64,000 bases of DNA from Ruminococcus hominis (GCF_014287355.1 NZ_JACOPE010000001.1:2852001-2916000); one strand, 5' to 3'; shown: positions 1 through 8,953, counted from the stretch's first letter. Program-made: numbers and translations. The notes: generated by a model from the letters alone, not told the origin.

Positions 1-163
1 CCGGACTCGCTCCTGTATAACCAAATGTAATTATCGCTTGTAAATTATGTAATGGAATTCTTCCGATTTCTTTTTGTTCTTCCAATACAACAACATTTTC
101 TCCATCTAAGGACAAATATTTATTTCCAGATGTCACATATAACGTATTTAAAAGTCTTTTCAT
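1..163 (-). CDS. cas1: Cas1 integrase, N-terminal part (cut by window edge)
   Basis: The visible 54 residues begin MKRLLNTLYVTSGNKYLSLD, the start expected of type I-C Cas1, the metal-dependent integrase that inserts new spacers with Cas2. The catalytic Glu/His/Asp residues lie beyond the window. Its ATG overlaps the cas4 stop by 4 bp (ATGA), so the two are probably translationally coupled. cas2 would be expected next to the left. Confidence 0.9.
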   Translation of the reverse strand, partial: MKRLLNTLYVTSGNKYLSLDGENVVVLEEQKEIGRIPLHNLQAIITFGYTGASP

Positions 164-825
164 CCTTTTTCCTCTTCTGAAATAATTTTATCAATATATC
201 CTGAAACTGACTTTTTCTTATTTAAAACAGGTAGACAAATATCTTTTAATGAGCATGCATTGCATTTTTTACTTATTTTGACTTTTGGAGTATAACGTTG
301 CTCGTAATACTTATGCATTTCCGCAAATATTTTTCTGACTTTTTCTCGTATTTCATCTGTAAATTCTACTTTTGTACGATGCTTCGTCTCTCCATAATAA
401 ATATAGCCATACGGTATTGTGCAACACAACATTTCTTCTAAACATAATGCCTGTGCCGTTACTTGAAGAATATCAAAATCATCCGTTTTTGGTTTTCCTC
501 TTTTATATTCTATCGGAACTACTTTATAAAATCCTTCTTTTCCGGACAAACTGATTCCATCCTTTGCTTTATGAAATTCTACTACATCACATTCACCGCT
601 CACTCCCATTTCCCGGGAGTGAATCGGCATTGCTCTCACAACTATCAAATCTCCTCTTTTTTCTTTAATACTTGCATCGTGAGCATTTTCATGAAGAATC
701 TTACCTTCCACTGTTCTGACATTTTCTTGCCACTGTAGTTCTATATACGCTAGTGCCCATTGTCTCCTGCAAAATTCAAAATGCTGAATTCCTGATAATT
801 GAAGAAAGTCTTCTTCCTTATACAA
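160..825 (-). CDS. cas4: Cas4 exonuclease
   Basis: 221 residues, normal for type I Cas4, a Fe-S RecB-like nuclease that trims prespacers and sets PAM choice. A first cysteine lies near residue 19 (EFCRRQW) and a C-terminal trio is seen in CNACSLKDIC. The nuclease core contains VVPIEYKRGK. The start is TTG: a GGAGG lies about 9 bases upstream inside the end of cas7, and the cas7 stop is 1 base away. It sits in the unbroken cas3-to-cas1 operon. Family is certain; use of the TTG start is inferred. Confidence 0.93.
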   Translation of the reverse strand: MYKEEDFLQLSGIQHFEFCRRQWALAYIELQWQENVRTVEGKILHENAHDASIKEKRGDLIVVRAMPIHSREMGVSGECDVVEFHKAKDGISLSGKEGFYKVVPIEYKRGKPKTDDFDILQVTAQALCLEEMLCCTIPYGYIYYGETKHRTKVEFTDEIREKVRKIFAEMHKYYEQRYTPKVKISKKCNACSLKDICLPVLNKKKSVSGYIDKIISEEEKG

Positions 826-826
826 A

Positions 827-1675
827 TTAAAATTCCTCCGGTTGTTTGCATCCTTCTACATCCCATGAGATGTCGTAATCCTCGAATTTTCTTGGATGTT
901 CTTTATTAGCTTTAATAGTGAATCCTCTTTGTATTTTACCACTGGAAACTGCCGGTGTTTTTTCATCATGCTGCCACCAGTACATTTTACAAACTTCCAT
1001 ACTTCCTTCCGGTCTTGCAGAAGACGCATCATTTTCAAATAATGTCTTTAATGCTTCTTTTAATACTTCCGCATCTTCCTGACTAAAACCTGTTTTTTCA
1101 GCAAGTTGTACATTTACACTTCCCATTACCTTATATACAGCAAATCCAACTCTGTGTTTTGTTCCCATCGTATCAGAAGCTTTACTTTCTTTTCCGGATT
1201 CACTATTCACACTTTTTGTAATCTGCATACTGATAATATCGATTGGTGATAAACTTACTGCCTGATGAATAGAAACAGGTCCCCGTACCCCGAAAGACAC
1301 CGGAATTCCTTTAAATGCAAAAACTTGTCCAAAAGCTCTTACATCTAACCATTCTTTGCATGCAATTGCTGCACAAGCATCACGATTTGCATTTTTCTTA
1401 TTTCCCATCTCTGCTTTTAATTCCGCACAGCTATCTGCTCGGTCTTTTAAACTGGTATAAGCATCATCTGTTCTGTCATCTGACTGAACAAAAATCTTCT
1501 GTCCCAGATCCTGAAAACGATTTCTAATTTTTCTTTTAATACATACATCTGAAATTTCTCCAAAACCATCCATATTAATTCGCGGACGATTTCCATTTAA
1601 TGGATCTCCGTTTGGGTTGGCATTGTTTGCACTGATAAATAATGTAAAATCAATTTTTCCTTTTAATTCGCTCAT
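827..1675 (-). CDS. cas7: Cas7 (Csd2) crRNA backbone subunit, type I-C
   Basis: 282 residues, usual for Csd2. The family opening is present (KIDFTLFISANNANPNGDPL, with the NPNGDP loop near residue 20), followed by NRPRINMDGFGEISDVCIKRKIRN. Several copies polymerise along the crRNA spacer in the type I-C Cascade. It lies between cas8c and cas4 in a tight operon, 18 bases after the cas8c stop. No truncation seen. Confidence 0.95.
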   Translation of the reverse strand: MSELKGKIDFTLFISANNANPNGDPLNGNRPRINMDGFGEISDVCIKRKIRNRFQDLGQKIFVQSDDRTDDAYTSLKDRADSCAELKAEMGNKKNANRDACAAIACKEWLDVRAFGQVFAFKGIPVSFGVRGPVSIHQAVSLSPIDIISMQITKSVNSESGKESKASDTMGTKHRVGFAVYKVMGSVNVQLAEKTGFSQEDAEVLKEALKTLFENDASSARPEGSMEVCKMYWWQHDEKTPAVSSGKIQRGFTIKANKEHPRKFEDYDISWDVEGCKQPEEF

Positions 1676-1693
1676 GATCTACTCCTCCTCTTT

Positions 1694-2086
1694 TTACTCT
1701 TCTGACCTTTCTTCTTTTTCTTCGGACTTCTCTTTCTTTAATTTCAAATCATAGGCCTGACTGTGAAAACCAAGCAAAAATAACCCATTTAATTTGCTAT
1801 TATCTTCAAATTTTTCTATATTAAATTTATGATAAATTTCATGTAATAAATTCTCATAAAATATTCTTTCTGCAATTTTCAATTTAGGCATATATGACTG
1901 GATATTTTTTTCTATCACTTCCCATGTTTCAAATGGTCTCTGTGCAAATGCACTCATATACCTTTTTGCATTTGTAATCCTTCCACTATCTTTTTCATCG
2001 TATGTCGAATATTCCACCTTATCTGCCACCGCCAATAATCTTCCATATAAATAATTTCTGTCTTTTGATGTTTTATCTAATGCCAC
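1694..2086 (-). CDS. cas11c: Cas11c small subunit, internal start inside cas8c
   Basis: Inside cas8c, in frame, an AAGGAGG sequence at 2095-2101 lies 8 bases upstream of a GTG at 2084-2086. Translation from there gives 130 residues (VALDKTSKDRNYLYGRL... to the cas8c stop). Type I-C systems are known to make Cas11 from an internal start in cas8c, at about this size, to fill the belly of Cascade. The ribosome site is better than most in the operon. The position is seen; its use is inferred. Confidence 0.75.
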   Translation of the reverse strand: MALDKTSKDRNYLYGRLLAVADKVEYSTYDEKDSGRITNAKRYMSAFAQRPFETWEVIEKNIQSYMPKLKIAERIFYENLLHEIYHKFNIEKFEDNSKLNGLFLLGFHSQAYDLKLKKEKSEEKEERSEE

Positions 2087-3643
2087 GTTCCATTCCTCCT
2101 TATATCTATCCTTTTTATCCTTTTTTACAAACGAACATGCTAATGTCAAAACTCTTTCCCAATTTCTTCGTTCCTTATATGCTAATGGATTGGATGCCTT
2201 TGATACTGCAAGCATCACATAATCATACGGAACCCTAGTGCCATTCCATATACATGGAAGCAATCTTTGTGCTACTTGTGCATAGAGTTTTTTACCATTA
2301 GCATCCACTATAGACACTGTTCCCTTATTCTCAATACCATATAAAATATCTGCAATATCTTTGACCCCAACCATTCCCGCAAATTGTATTCTTTCTCCAT
2401 CTTTCCATTTTGTATGAATCCAATTGCAATCGTTATGCCATTTTTCTATATTTTTCAGATATCTGGCAGAATTCAGTTCTTTATTTTCAATCAATGCTAT
2501 CCGACCGGGCGTTGCCGCATCAAAAGCAAGTAAAATCATGTTCGAAGTATTATCTATCTTTTTCCCATAGCCTCTTAGTGCCTTATAAAACTTATCAGCG
2601 GTGATTGGATTTCCATCGGATACAATCTCATCTGTAGACCAGTCATCTTCCCAATCATCCTCAGCATTTTCAACACCTTCCCTTTCATACTCAGATACAA
2701 TTGCTTCAGTATCTCTCTCCCATTTTGGCATGTTTAATTGGTTTGACTCCCATGTCACAATTGTCATAGTATCGAAAAAAGTGCCTTGTTTTCGAATAAT
2801 CCACTTCAAAGCATTGTGTGCTTTTTGCGAGGTCTCATTTCCTACTGCAAATGCCTCTTCTTTACTTGTAAAACGTCCTCGATAGGTGAAATTTTGACTG
2901 TCATTTGCAGAAATCAGCTTCGCTCCATCACCTTCATTTCTGATTTTCTTTGAATGAAGATAAGAAATAGATTCCATATTTCCTGTCAAATAACATATAC
3001 CTTTTTCTTTTTCCTGTGACCTAACATATTCTATATAACATTCCTGCAAGGTTCTGTCTTTCCAACATTCATCCGGAGTTTCCTGATATATTTTCTCATC
3101 AAATGACCGTATAATAAATCGTACAAAAGCTTTTGGCTGTGGAATCCCTTGAATATTTTCTTTCTCATCTATTTGATTTTCTTCATTAAGCTTTATAATT
3201 TTATGTGCAACTAAGTCTTGAATTAATGTCGATTTTTTTAAATACTCATAAACTGCTCTGACCTTTTCATGACAATAATCTGATTCTACCCATTCTTCAA
3301 GCTGTGAAATATATAGCTCGCTACATACTCCATCGTCTTTATAATATTTTTTATAGTCACCGGCAAGATACCTCAAATTATCACATAATGGATGTGGCTC
3401 TTTTCCGGCTGTACGACTTCCCGATTTTTCTGTAACTGGTATAATCGTCAATTTGTCGTTCTGATCCACCTGTTCTGCACGAACAAAATTACCATCTTGG
3501 TCTATCGTTACCGTTATCTGTGCTGTTACAGTTGTATGAAATGGTGGAAGAAGTACATAAGGGATATCTCTTCGATATTCGATAACTCCAATCTTATCGC
3601 TATTTTTCTCATACAACTCAATCAGTTCGTTTATCCAACTCAA
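1694..3643 (-). CDS. cas8c: Cas8c (Csd1) large subunit, type I-C
   Basis: 649 residues, in the normal Csd1 range. In type I-C the protein recognises the PAM and nucleates R-loop formation, then recruits Cas3. Family-like segments include MILLAFDAATPGRIALIENK and FLLGFHSQAYDLK near the C terminus. The C-terminal tail is unusually charged (KKEKSEEKEERSEE). The start overlaps the cas5 stop by 4 bp. The 3' part carries an internal start for the small subunit, given separately. Confidence 0.94.
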   Translation of the reverse strand: MSWINELIELYEKNSDKIGVIEYRRDIPYVLLPPFHTTVTAQITVTIDQDGNFVRAEQVDQNDKLTIIPVTEKSGSRTAGKEPHPLCDNLRYLAGDYKKYYKDDGVCSELYISQLEEWVESDYCHEKVRAVYEYLKKSTLIQDLVAHKIIKLNEENQIDEKENIQGIPQPKAFVRFIIRSFDEKIYQETPDECWKDRTLQECYIEYVRSQEKEKGICYLTGNMESISYLHSKKIRNEGDGAKLISANDSQNFTYRGRFTSKEEAFAVGNETSQKAHNALKWIIRKQGTFFDTMTIVTWESNQLNMPKWERDTEAIVSEYEREGVENAEDDWEDDWSTDEIVSDGNPITADKFYKALRGYGKKIDNTSNMILLAFDAATPGRIALIENKELNSARYLKNIEKWHNDCNWIHTKWKDGERIQFAGMVGVKDIADILYGIENKGTVSIVDANGKKLYAQVAQRLLPCIWNGTRVPYDYVMLAVSKASNPLAYKERRNWERVLTLACSFVKKDKKDRYKEEWNVALDKTSKDRNYLYGRLLAVADKVEYSTYDEKDSGRITNAKRYMSAFAQRPFETWEVIEKNIQSYMPKLKIAERIFYENLLHEIYHKFNIEKFEDNSKLNGLFLLGFHSQAYDLKLKKEKSEEKEERSEE

Positions 3644-4392
3644 TCTTCCACCTCCTCATCTGTAAACTCTTCTAATCCCACAAAATTATTCTCTTCTTTT
3701 CCAAATACTTTTCTTTCCATTGGACGGATATGTCTTTTCTCCGTACAATCCTCCGGTCTGGTAAATTCTATAATTCCACCCTTTTTCATTACCGGTCTCC
3801 AGAAACGCACTGTCATTTGGTCTTTATCTTCATCCAGAATTGCCTCTTCCGCATAAGTAATCCCATGATACATAAATCCATAACCCACTTCTCCCGGCAT
3901 TGTATCGTAATAACTCTCGCCTTCGCCAAATACACATGGTTCCACAAACGCCTGACATTCCCTTGTTCCCAAGAAAATATCTCTGCGACCACCTCGTTTT
4001 ACCATCCTTTTCGCAATATTATGATGCTTGTTTTCATTTCTATCCTGCTCCAGCTCCGGATGATTGAGATTCATCTCAAAATGTGCCCGCACCTGATATC
4101 TCACATCTTTTAAATAAGTATAATATGCCAGTTCATTTCCACCATTGTATGCAATCGGTCGAATTCCTTTAGTCTCAGTCTGAATTGGATTCATTACTCT
4201 TACCGCGTCAATGCACCAAATAATCGTAGGCTTCCAGTAAATACTTTCCGTAATTCCTTTTAATGCTTCATAAGTCGGAATATGATAGCTTGTCTTTTCT
4301 CCTCCCACTCTCATAACCGGTTCTGAAAAAAGCGCATATGTTCCATACACTTCAAACTCTATTGTATTTCTGTATTTTTTCAAAAATCTCAC
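3640..4392 (-). CDS. cas5: Cas5c (Cas5d) crRNA-processing endoribonuclease
   Basis: 250 residues. In type I-C this Cas5 variant replaces Cas6: it cuts the repeat hairpin and stays on the 5' handle of the crRNA. Family features include the start FEVYGTYALFSEPVMRVGGEKTSY, the segment KGITESIYWKPTI and the Gly-rich MVKRGGRRDIFLGTRECQAF. It lies between cas3 and cas8c and overlaps cas8c by 4 bp. Confidence 0.94.
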   Translation of the reverse strand: MRFLKKYRNTIEFEVYGTYALFSEPVMRVGGEKTSYHIPTYEALKGITESIYWKPTIIWCIDAVRVMNPIQTETKGIRPIAYNGGNELAYYTYLKDVRYQVRAHFEMNLNHPELEQDRNENKHHNIAKRMVKRGGRRDIFLGTRECQAFVEPCVFGEGESYYDTMPGEVGYGFMYHGITYAEEAILDEDKDQMTVRFWRPVMKKGGIIEFTRPEDCTEKRHIRPMERKVFGKEENNFVGLEEFTDEEVED

Positions 4393-4398
4393 CTCCCT

Positions 4399-6837
4399 CT
4401 ATAACATTTGCAATTCCATATTAGGTTCATCCACAACACCTACTTCCTTGTTATAATATCCGTCACACAATACCAATATCTCTCCATTGCAAATTTCATA
4501 TATAGCATTTCCGAGTTTTTCTTTTCTTTTTTCAGAAATTCCAACTGTATATCTCTGCAATTTTCTTAAAATCTTTCTCTGCTCTTCTATCTCGAGATAA
4601 TCCTGCGATAATTTATCCAATAATTCTCTCTCTTCATCATTATATGGAACTACAACACAAACTTTATAATCATTAGAAATAACTTCAAATGCCTGTCCTG
4701 CAGTCAAAAAAGCCTGCGGTAATTTCGTCTTAACTTTTTCTCTATTTCTTCTGATATATTGTAATTGTCCTACTTTATTTTCTCCCAATAACTCTATAAT
4801 CGTGGTTGTTTGTTTGTCTATCGGAAATTTCGTTTCATTTGTTCTAAGTTGGGAATAGTAATTTAAATAATATGATTTTATTGCCTCTTCTGAATCCAAT
4901 GTATCTCTGAATTTTAAAGAATTATTTTTATAATCTTCCAATACTTTTTGTAATGCTGCCTGCGCATTTCTAATTTCCTGCAAATGACTTAATTTCTCTG
5001 CTTTTTCGGACATCTGTACAATGAAAACAGTTCCCATTCTTCCTAATTCCTTATGTCTATTACACCGTCCTGCTGCCTGAATTACATTATCCAAACCTGC
5101 TTTAGACCTCACAACACACCCGAATGAAAAATTCACGCCTGCTTCAACAACCTGTGTACTTACGCATATGATCTTTTTTGATTGTTCTTTTAAAATATGT
5201 TTTATAGATTTTAATGTATCTAATTTATGTTGTGGACACATATTATTACTCAAATGAAAAAGTGCATATTCTTGTGGACATATCGCTTTTAATTGTTGAA
5301 ATGTATTCATTGCACAAGCCGTAGTATTCAAAATAACCAATGTACTTTGATATTGTTCTGTTTTTTCCCGCACAAATTCACTTAAATCTTCTATATCCAT
5401 ACCGCCAGGATATAATTCTGTTGCATCTTTAATATCTGTCCTTTTAAAAGCATCTGCATATTTTTCCGGTCTTCCCGCCATTTCTATACATTCACAAATG
5501 TTATTCTCTTTTATTGGTGCCAATGTTGGCTGCGTTGCTGAACACAACACAACTGTCGTACCACAAAATTGAGTAAGAAAATTCACAGCTAAATTGAAAA
5601 GTTCCATACATTTTACAGGAATTGCCTGCACCTCATCAAATATAATAATACTGTTACATAATGTGTGCATTCTACGAATACAGCTTTTCTGAGCTGAAAA
5701 CAATGTATTCAATATCTGTACTGCCGTAGTCACTATAATCGGTGAATCCCAAGTTTCAGTGAGTTTGCGATACCGGTCTTCTTCTCCTTCTTCGCAAACC
5801 ACATTACAATGATGCTCTAACACAACATCCGCTTTGCCTATTGCTTTTCGAATCTCCTCGGCATTCTGAATCAATATAGAATTGAATGGTGCTATATAAA
5901 TAATGTGTTTTTTTTTCATCTTTTTCGCATGATACAGAGCAAAGCGCAAACTGCTAAGTGTTTTTCCTGCTCCTGTCGGTACAGTAAGTCGATAAAGATT
6001 TTCTTCTTTGTCTGCAGCTTGTCTACACAAATCCGAAATTTCTTGGCGAAAAGTATTTAACACATTTCCATTCGACGGATTATTTTGAATTTCCTTCGAC
6101 ATATATTTTTCAAAATTCTCTATACATTCATTCCAAATCTTCTGCATCTCTTCCAATGAAATTCTTTTTGATAACGGAACATCTTGAAAAAAACAAGCCG
6201 TATCCGTCCAGTCACCATCAATGAGTAAAGATAAAACCAATCTCAGATACATTCCCATAAAGAAATATCTGTTCCCACATTTTCTTTTTGATATTTCTGA
6301 CTCTTTATGAAAAATATTGATTTTTCCTTCTATGTTCTTATATGTTTGAATCGCTTTTTCACAATATTCTTCCAATATCTCTTTATCATAAATCTGAAAG
6401 AATTCTTTCTTTATCCAGTCATAATCTACTTGTTTTTCATCCCGTTGTTGCTGTAAACTTTGTCCATTATCTAGATTGATGCAATCTCCCATTTCATGAT
6501 GAAAATATATAACCGTACTGATAAATTCTGAAACACTTTTTTCCTTCAGTAACTCCCTGATTAATCTTCCGCCAGCAGTAGAATGATCCAAACCATGTTT
6601 ATGAGTATCATCTCCATATTGTAGAATCCTCTCAAAATCTTCTTGATTTTCTCTTCCCAGCTTTCCTGCATCATGGAACAGCCCTATCAAAGTAACCAGT
6701 ATCTTCAATTCTGAAAGAGAACAAGTCTCCGCCGCATAGTTCGCAACATTTTCTGAATGCTCTTTCATCGTCTGATATCTTCCTGATTCATAGTCTACAT
6801 GCACCAAATCTCTTTTTATTTCGATTTTATTTTCCAT
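4399..6837 (-). CDS. cas3: Cas3 HD nuclease-helicase
   Basis: 812 residues with both expected domains. The N-terminal HD nuclease has LIGLFHDAGKLG and HKHGLDHSTAGG. The SF2 helicase has Walker A TGAGKTLSSLRFAL near residue 290, DEVQ in IIIFDEVQAIP, and the later QAAGRCNRH motif VI. It degrades target DNA after recruitment by Cascade. First gene of the operon; a GAGGG precedes the ATG. It ends in TAG, which shows that amber is an ordinary stop codon here. Confidence 0.96.
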   Translation of the reverse strand: MENKIEIKRDLVHVDYESGRYQTMKEHSENVANYAAETCSLSELKILVTLIGLFHDAGKLGRENQEDFERILQYGDDTHKHGLDHSTAGGRLIRELLKEKSVSEFISTVIYFHHEMGDCINLDNGQSLQQQRDEKQVDYDWIKKEFFQIYDKEILEEYCEKAIQTYKNIEGKINIFHKESEISKRKCGNRYFFMGMYLRLVLSLLIDGDWTDTACFFQDVPLSKRISLEEMQKIWNECIENFEKYMSKEIQNNPSNGNVLNTFRQEISDLCRQAADKEENLYRLTVPTGAGKTLSSLRFALYHAKKMKKKHIIYIAPFNSILIQNAEEIRKAIGKADVVLEHHCNVVCEEGEEDRYRKLTETWDSPIIVTTAVQILNTLFSAQKSCIRRMHTLCNSIIIFDEVQAIPVKCMELFNLAVNFLTQFCGTTVVLCSATQPTLAPIKENNICECIEMAGRPEKYADAFKRTDIKDATELYPGGMDIEDLSEFVREKTEQYQSTLVILNTTACAMNTFQQLKAICPQEYALFHLSNNMCPQHKLDTLKSIKHILKEQSKKIICVSTQVVEAGVNFSFGCVVRSKAGLDNVIQAAGRCNRHKELGRMGTVFIVQMSEKAEKLSHLQEIRNAQAALQKVLEDYKNNSLKFRDTLDSEEAIKSYYLNYYSQLRTNETKFPIDKQTTTIIELLGENKVGQLQYIRRNREKVKTKLPQAFLTAGQAFEVISNDYKVCVVVPYNDEERELLDKLSQDYLEIEEQRKILRKLQRYTVGISEKRKEKLGNAIYEICNGEILVLCDGYYNKEVGVVDEPNMELQML

Positions 6838-6932
6838 CTAGCCCTCTTGTGTTATCTGTGTATATTTTTCTTTATTCAGTTTTCTATTTTGTATATTTTT
6901 ACTATATTTTATCAAATTAAAGAATGCCATAC

Positions 6933-6986
6933 AAGGCAGAATCCAAGAAAGCATTCGCTTTATAAAATATCAAAGGATTCTGCCTT
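6933..6986. promoter_or_regulatory. 12-bp inverted repeat between the DUF3892 gene and cas3
   Basis: AAGGCAGAATCC at 6933-6944 is exactly complemented by GGATTCTGCCTT at 6975-6986, with a 30-base AT-rich loop. It lies just after the stop of the small upstream gene and about 95 bases before the cas3 start. No good T-tract follows on the minus strand, so it may be a weak terminator or a hairpin in the cas leader. Function unproven. Confidence 0.5.
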
Positions 6987-6995
6987 ACTCATGTT

Positions 6996-7280
6996 TTATT
7001 TTCCGTATCCCCTCGGTAACTTTAATAAATTATCCGTTACTGTATCATTCGCCTCTGAACGAACATATTTTTCTCCCAATATACTCATTACCGGAACTAA
7101 ATACGGATAAGGAAATATATTTACTTGTATTGATTTTGGAAATTGTTTTAGATAATCATAGACTTCTGCTTTTTTCCAATATGTACCTGTTTGATCAATA
7201 TAGATAGAATCTATATCCTGTACATTTCTTGAATTACCACAGTTACTTTTCATCTGAATTTTCATTGCTTTCATTGTCAT
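6996..7280 (-). CDS. DUF3892-like small protein
   Basis: 94 residues, no membrane segment. The C-terminal block YVRSEANDTVTDNLLKLP matches the DUF3892 signature (Y-V-R-S/T..NDT..DNLL.LP) as I recall it. Function of the family is not known. AAGGAG lies well placed upstream of the ATG. It precedes cas3 on the same strand but the spacing and a hairpin suggest its own unit. Confidence 0.7.
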   Translation of the reverse strand: MTMKAMKIQMKSNCGNSRNVQDIDSIYIDQTGTYWKKAEVYDYLKQFPKSIQVNIFPYPYLVPVMSILGEKYVRSEANDTVTDNLLKLPRGYGK

Positions 7281-7335
7281 CTTTGCATTCTCCTTCTTGA
7301 ATATATAATTTTGTAACGAAAATATATAAAATGAC

Positions 7336-7441
7336 TTTACAAAAGCAAACTAATTATTTAGAATAGATTTTGCTAAGTGTATTCTATTAATTAGATGCAT
7401 TTGAATACCGTTTGATATTACCAGTATCAAGCGGTTTTTTT
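7336..7441 (+). ncRNA. Candidate small RNA with promoter and terminator
   Basis: TTTACA at 7336-7341 and TAGAAT at 7359-7364 are separated by 17 bases, a good sigma-A promoter. About 45 bases after the predicted start comes a hairpin, CCGTTTGATA (7408-7417) with TATCAAGCGG (7425-7434), followed by seven Ts. The predicted RNA is about 70 nt. It is on the strand opposite the cas operon and reads towards the CRISPR relic. No open reading frame of note. Prediction only. Confidence 0.45.
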
Positions 7442-7602
7442 ATTATATTTTTCATTACATTTTTACTATACTCCTATAAGTTCTAATTTGTCAATATTTA
7501 TTTTTCTACCTTCCCTTAAGGTAAAACAATATTTGTATTCATTTTTATAGTCAAATCCTCTTGATTTGACTATAATATGGTATTGCTACCATCCCTATAG
7601 GT

Positions 7603-7615
7603 TTTTCAACTCACA
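7603..7615 (-). repeat. Possible CRISPR repeat stub
   Basis: TTTTCAACTCACA is identical to the first 13 bases (plus-strand reading) of the array's repeat; the rest of the repeat is lost. It lies 209 bases left of the first recognisable relic repeat, about the length of three repeat-spacer units. It could be chance or the decayed end of the array. Confidence 0.35.
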
Positions 7616-7823
7616 GATATTTACTATATCTGACATTTCATAAGAGATAGAATCTTATAAATATATTTTACATCTCTTATGTCTTTGTCCAGTTCGATCC
7701 ATTTGTGCCTAAGCAACTTCTAATCTCTGAAAAAACTGTACAATCGTTATTATACGAATATCTTTAATATTTTTCAAGCTGTAATCTCTTGTGATAAACA
7801 ACAATAACATCCTTGGAAAAACC

Positions 7824-7945
7824 ATTTTAACTCACATCCTCGTAAGACGGATGACTGAGTACCATCATTGCGAGAATTACGGAAGCGATATTTCAACTCT
7901 CATCCTCATGAAGAGGATGACTCAGAGAGCTTACGCTGTTCCCAA
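7824..7945 (-). CRISPR. Degenerate leader-distal CRISPR segment (2 repeats)
   Basis: Two 32-base repeats lie at 7824-7855 and 7890-7921, with a 34-base spacer between them. The first has several changes from consensus (CGTAAGACGG in the centre), the second two or three. After the second comes the left part of another spacer (7922-7945), whose continuation is found at 9856-9864 on the far side of the 1.9-kb insert. This is the oldest end of the main array, cut off by the insertion. Confidence 0.8.
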
Positions 7946-8002
7946 ACATTTGGCACTTATTTCATTAATATCTTATGCCCACACTGATAATCTTTAAAAA
8001 TT

Positions 8003-8233
8003 TCATATTTCTGCCTGAATAATATGTCCAAAATTCATTTCATCTTTGAATAAATCGTACACATATTCCGGACTTTCCAAATATAATCCTGTCTCTTTAT
8101 CTATAAGTTTTTCAAAAACTTCTGAATTGTAAAATTTATTCATAGCTTCGTCATATTCTATACTCTGATCGGTACTAATCATATCTATAATATCTTGTAT
8201 CGAATATTCCAATAACTGATCTTTTTTACACAT
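8003..8233 (-). CDS. Small acidic protein, third gene of DUF3791/DUF3990 set
   Basis: 76 residues, acidic and mostly helical (QDIIDMISTDQSIEYDEAMN). It starts inside the end of the DUF3990 gene (8-bp overlap), so the two are co-translated. I do not recognise a named family. Small genes of this type commonly follow DUF3990 genes and may act as antitoxin or chaperone; that role is inferred from position only. Confidence 0.6.
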   Translation of the reverse strand: MCKKDQLLEYSIQDIIDMISTDQSIEYDEAMNKFYNSEVFEKLIDKETGLYLESPEYVYDLFKDEMNFGHIIQAEI

Positions 8234-8738
8234 TTCTACTCATCACCTTTCTCAAAAGTTTCACACTCTTTTCTGTATGAAAAGAATATTGCGAAGAAGT
8301 CTTTTTATAAATCATTCCCTTTAACAACGTTTCGAAATCTATGATTTCATTTTCATACTGTCGAAACAACAAAGCCATATTATCATCTGCAACAGGACCT
8401 ATAACGATATCATATTTGTTATCTTTATTACACAAAACATCCTGTACATCCATAAATGCCCTGCTTCTATTATTCATTACAAATTTTGCCCATTCTTCCG
8501 TTGTCCATATCCCGAAATTCTTAATTCTGAGATTATTTAAATCTTTAAAATTATCATCAATCTCATAAACATTCAAAATCGGTGATTGTCCATAAATTTT
8601 TGCTACTCTTATCGCCATTTTTTCGGCTTGTTCTTCAATATCCGTCAGATAAAATCCCTGACCAAAATCCTTGTATGGTCTGCACATTGCCAGATTTATA
8701 TTATCAATTGCTATATTACTCCCATGATATAATCTCAT
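8226..8738 (-). CDS. DUF3990 protein, putative ADP-ribosyltransferase-fold toxin
   Basis: 170 residues starting MRLYHGSNIAIDNINL, then CRPYKDFGQGFYLTDIEEQA. The YHGS and GFYLT elements are typical of DUF3990, which has been linked to the ADP-ribosyltransferase fold. Together with the upstream DUF3791 gene it forms a common toxin-antitoxin-like pair. It overlaps its upstream neighbour by 4 bp. The set sits inside the insert that splits the CRISPR array. Toxic activity is not shown by sequence alone. Confidence 0.75.
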   Translation of the reverse strand: MRLYHGSNIAIDNINLAMCRPYKDFGQGFYLTDIEEQAEKMAIRVAKIYGQSPILNVYEIDDNFKDLNNLRIKNFGIWTTEEWAKFVMNNRSRAFMDVQDVLCNKDNKYDIVIGPVADDNMALLFRQYENEIIDFETLLKGMIYKKTSSQYSFHTEKSVKLLRKVMSRNV

Positions 8739-8953
8739 AATGTACCTCCATTTTTTTTACATAAAATTTCCAAATCATCTAATATAGTATCAAAGTCCAA
8801 CGTATGTTCCACATCATAATTTTCTTTAATAAAAGCTATTCCTTTAAATTGAAAAAGATACCGAAAGGCCTCTTTACTGCTCAGCTTATGCCTATTGGCA
8901 AATTCATTTACACACGCAACAGTAAAACCGATTTTTCTTTTCTGTTCACTCAT
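8735..8953 (-). CDS. DUF3791 protein, putative antitoxin partner
   Basis: 72 residues from MSEQKRKIGF; this start is preferred over one 7 codons upstream because GGAAGGAAG lies 7 bases before it. KIGFTVACVNEFANRHKLSSKEAFRYL and FDTILDDL are as in DUF3791, usually found just before DUF3990. First gene of the three-gene operon. Role as antitoxin is inferred from this pairing. Confidence 0.75.
   Translation of the reverse strand: MSEQKRKIGFTVACVNEFANRHKLSSKEAFRYLFQFKGIAFIKENYDVEHTLDFDTILDDLEILCKKNGGTL

Larger units (their letters stand above)
7281..7823. other. Gene-free AT-rich interval between cas region and CRISPR relic
   Basis: No convincing gene. It contains a promoter-plus-terminator pair on the plus strand (7336-7441, listed separately), a perfect 11-bp hairpin (ATAGTCAAATC at 7547-7557 with its complement at 7563-7573), and a 13-base match to the CRISPR repeat start at 7603-7615. 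The rest shows nothing recognisable and may be decayed array. Confidence 0.6.
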
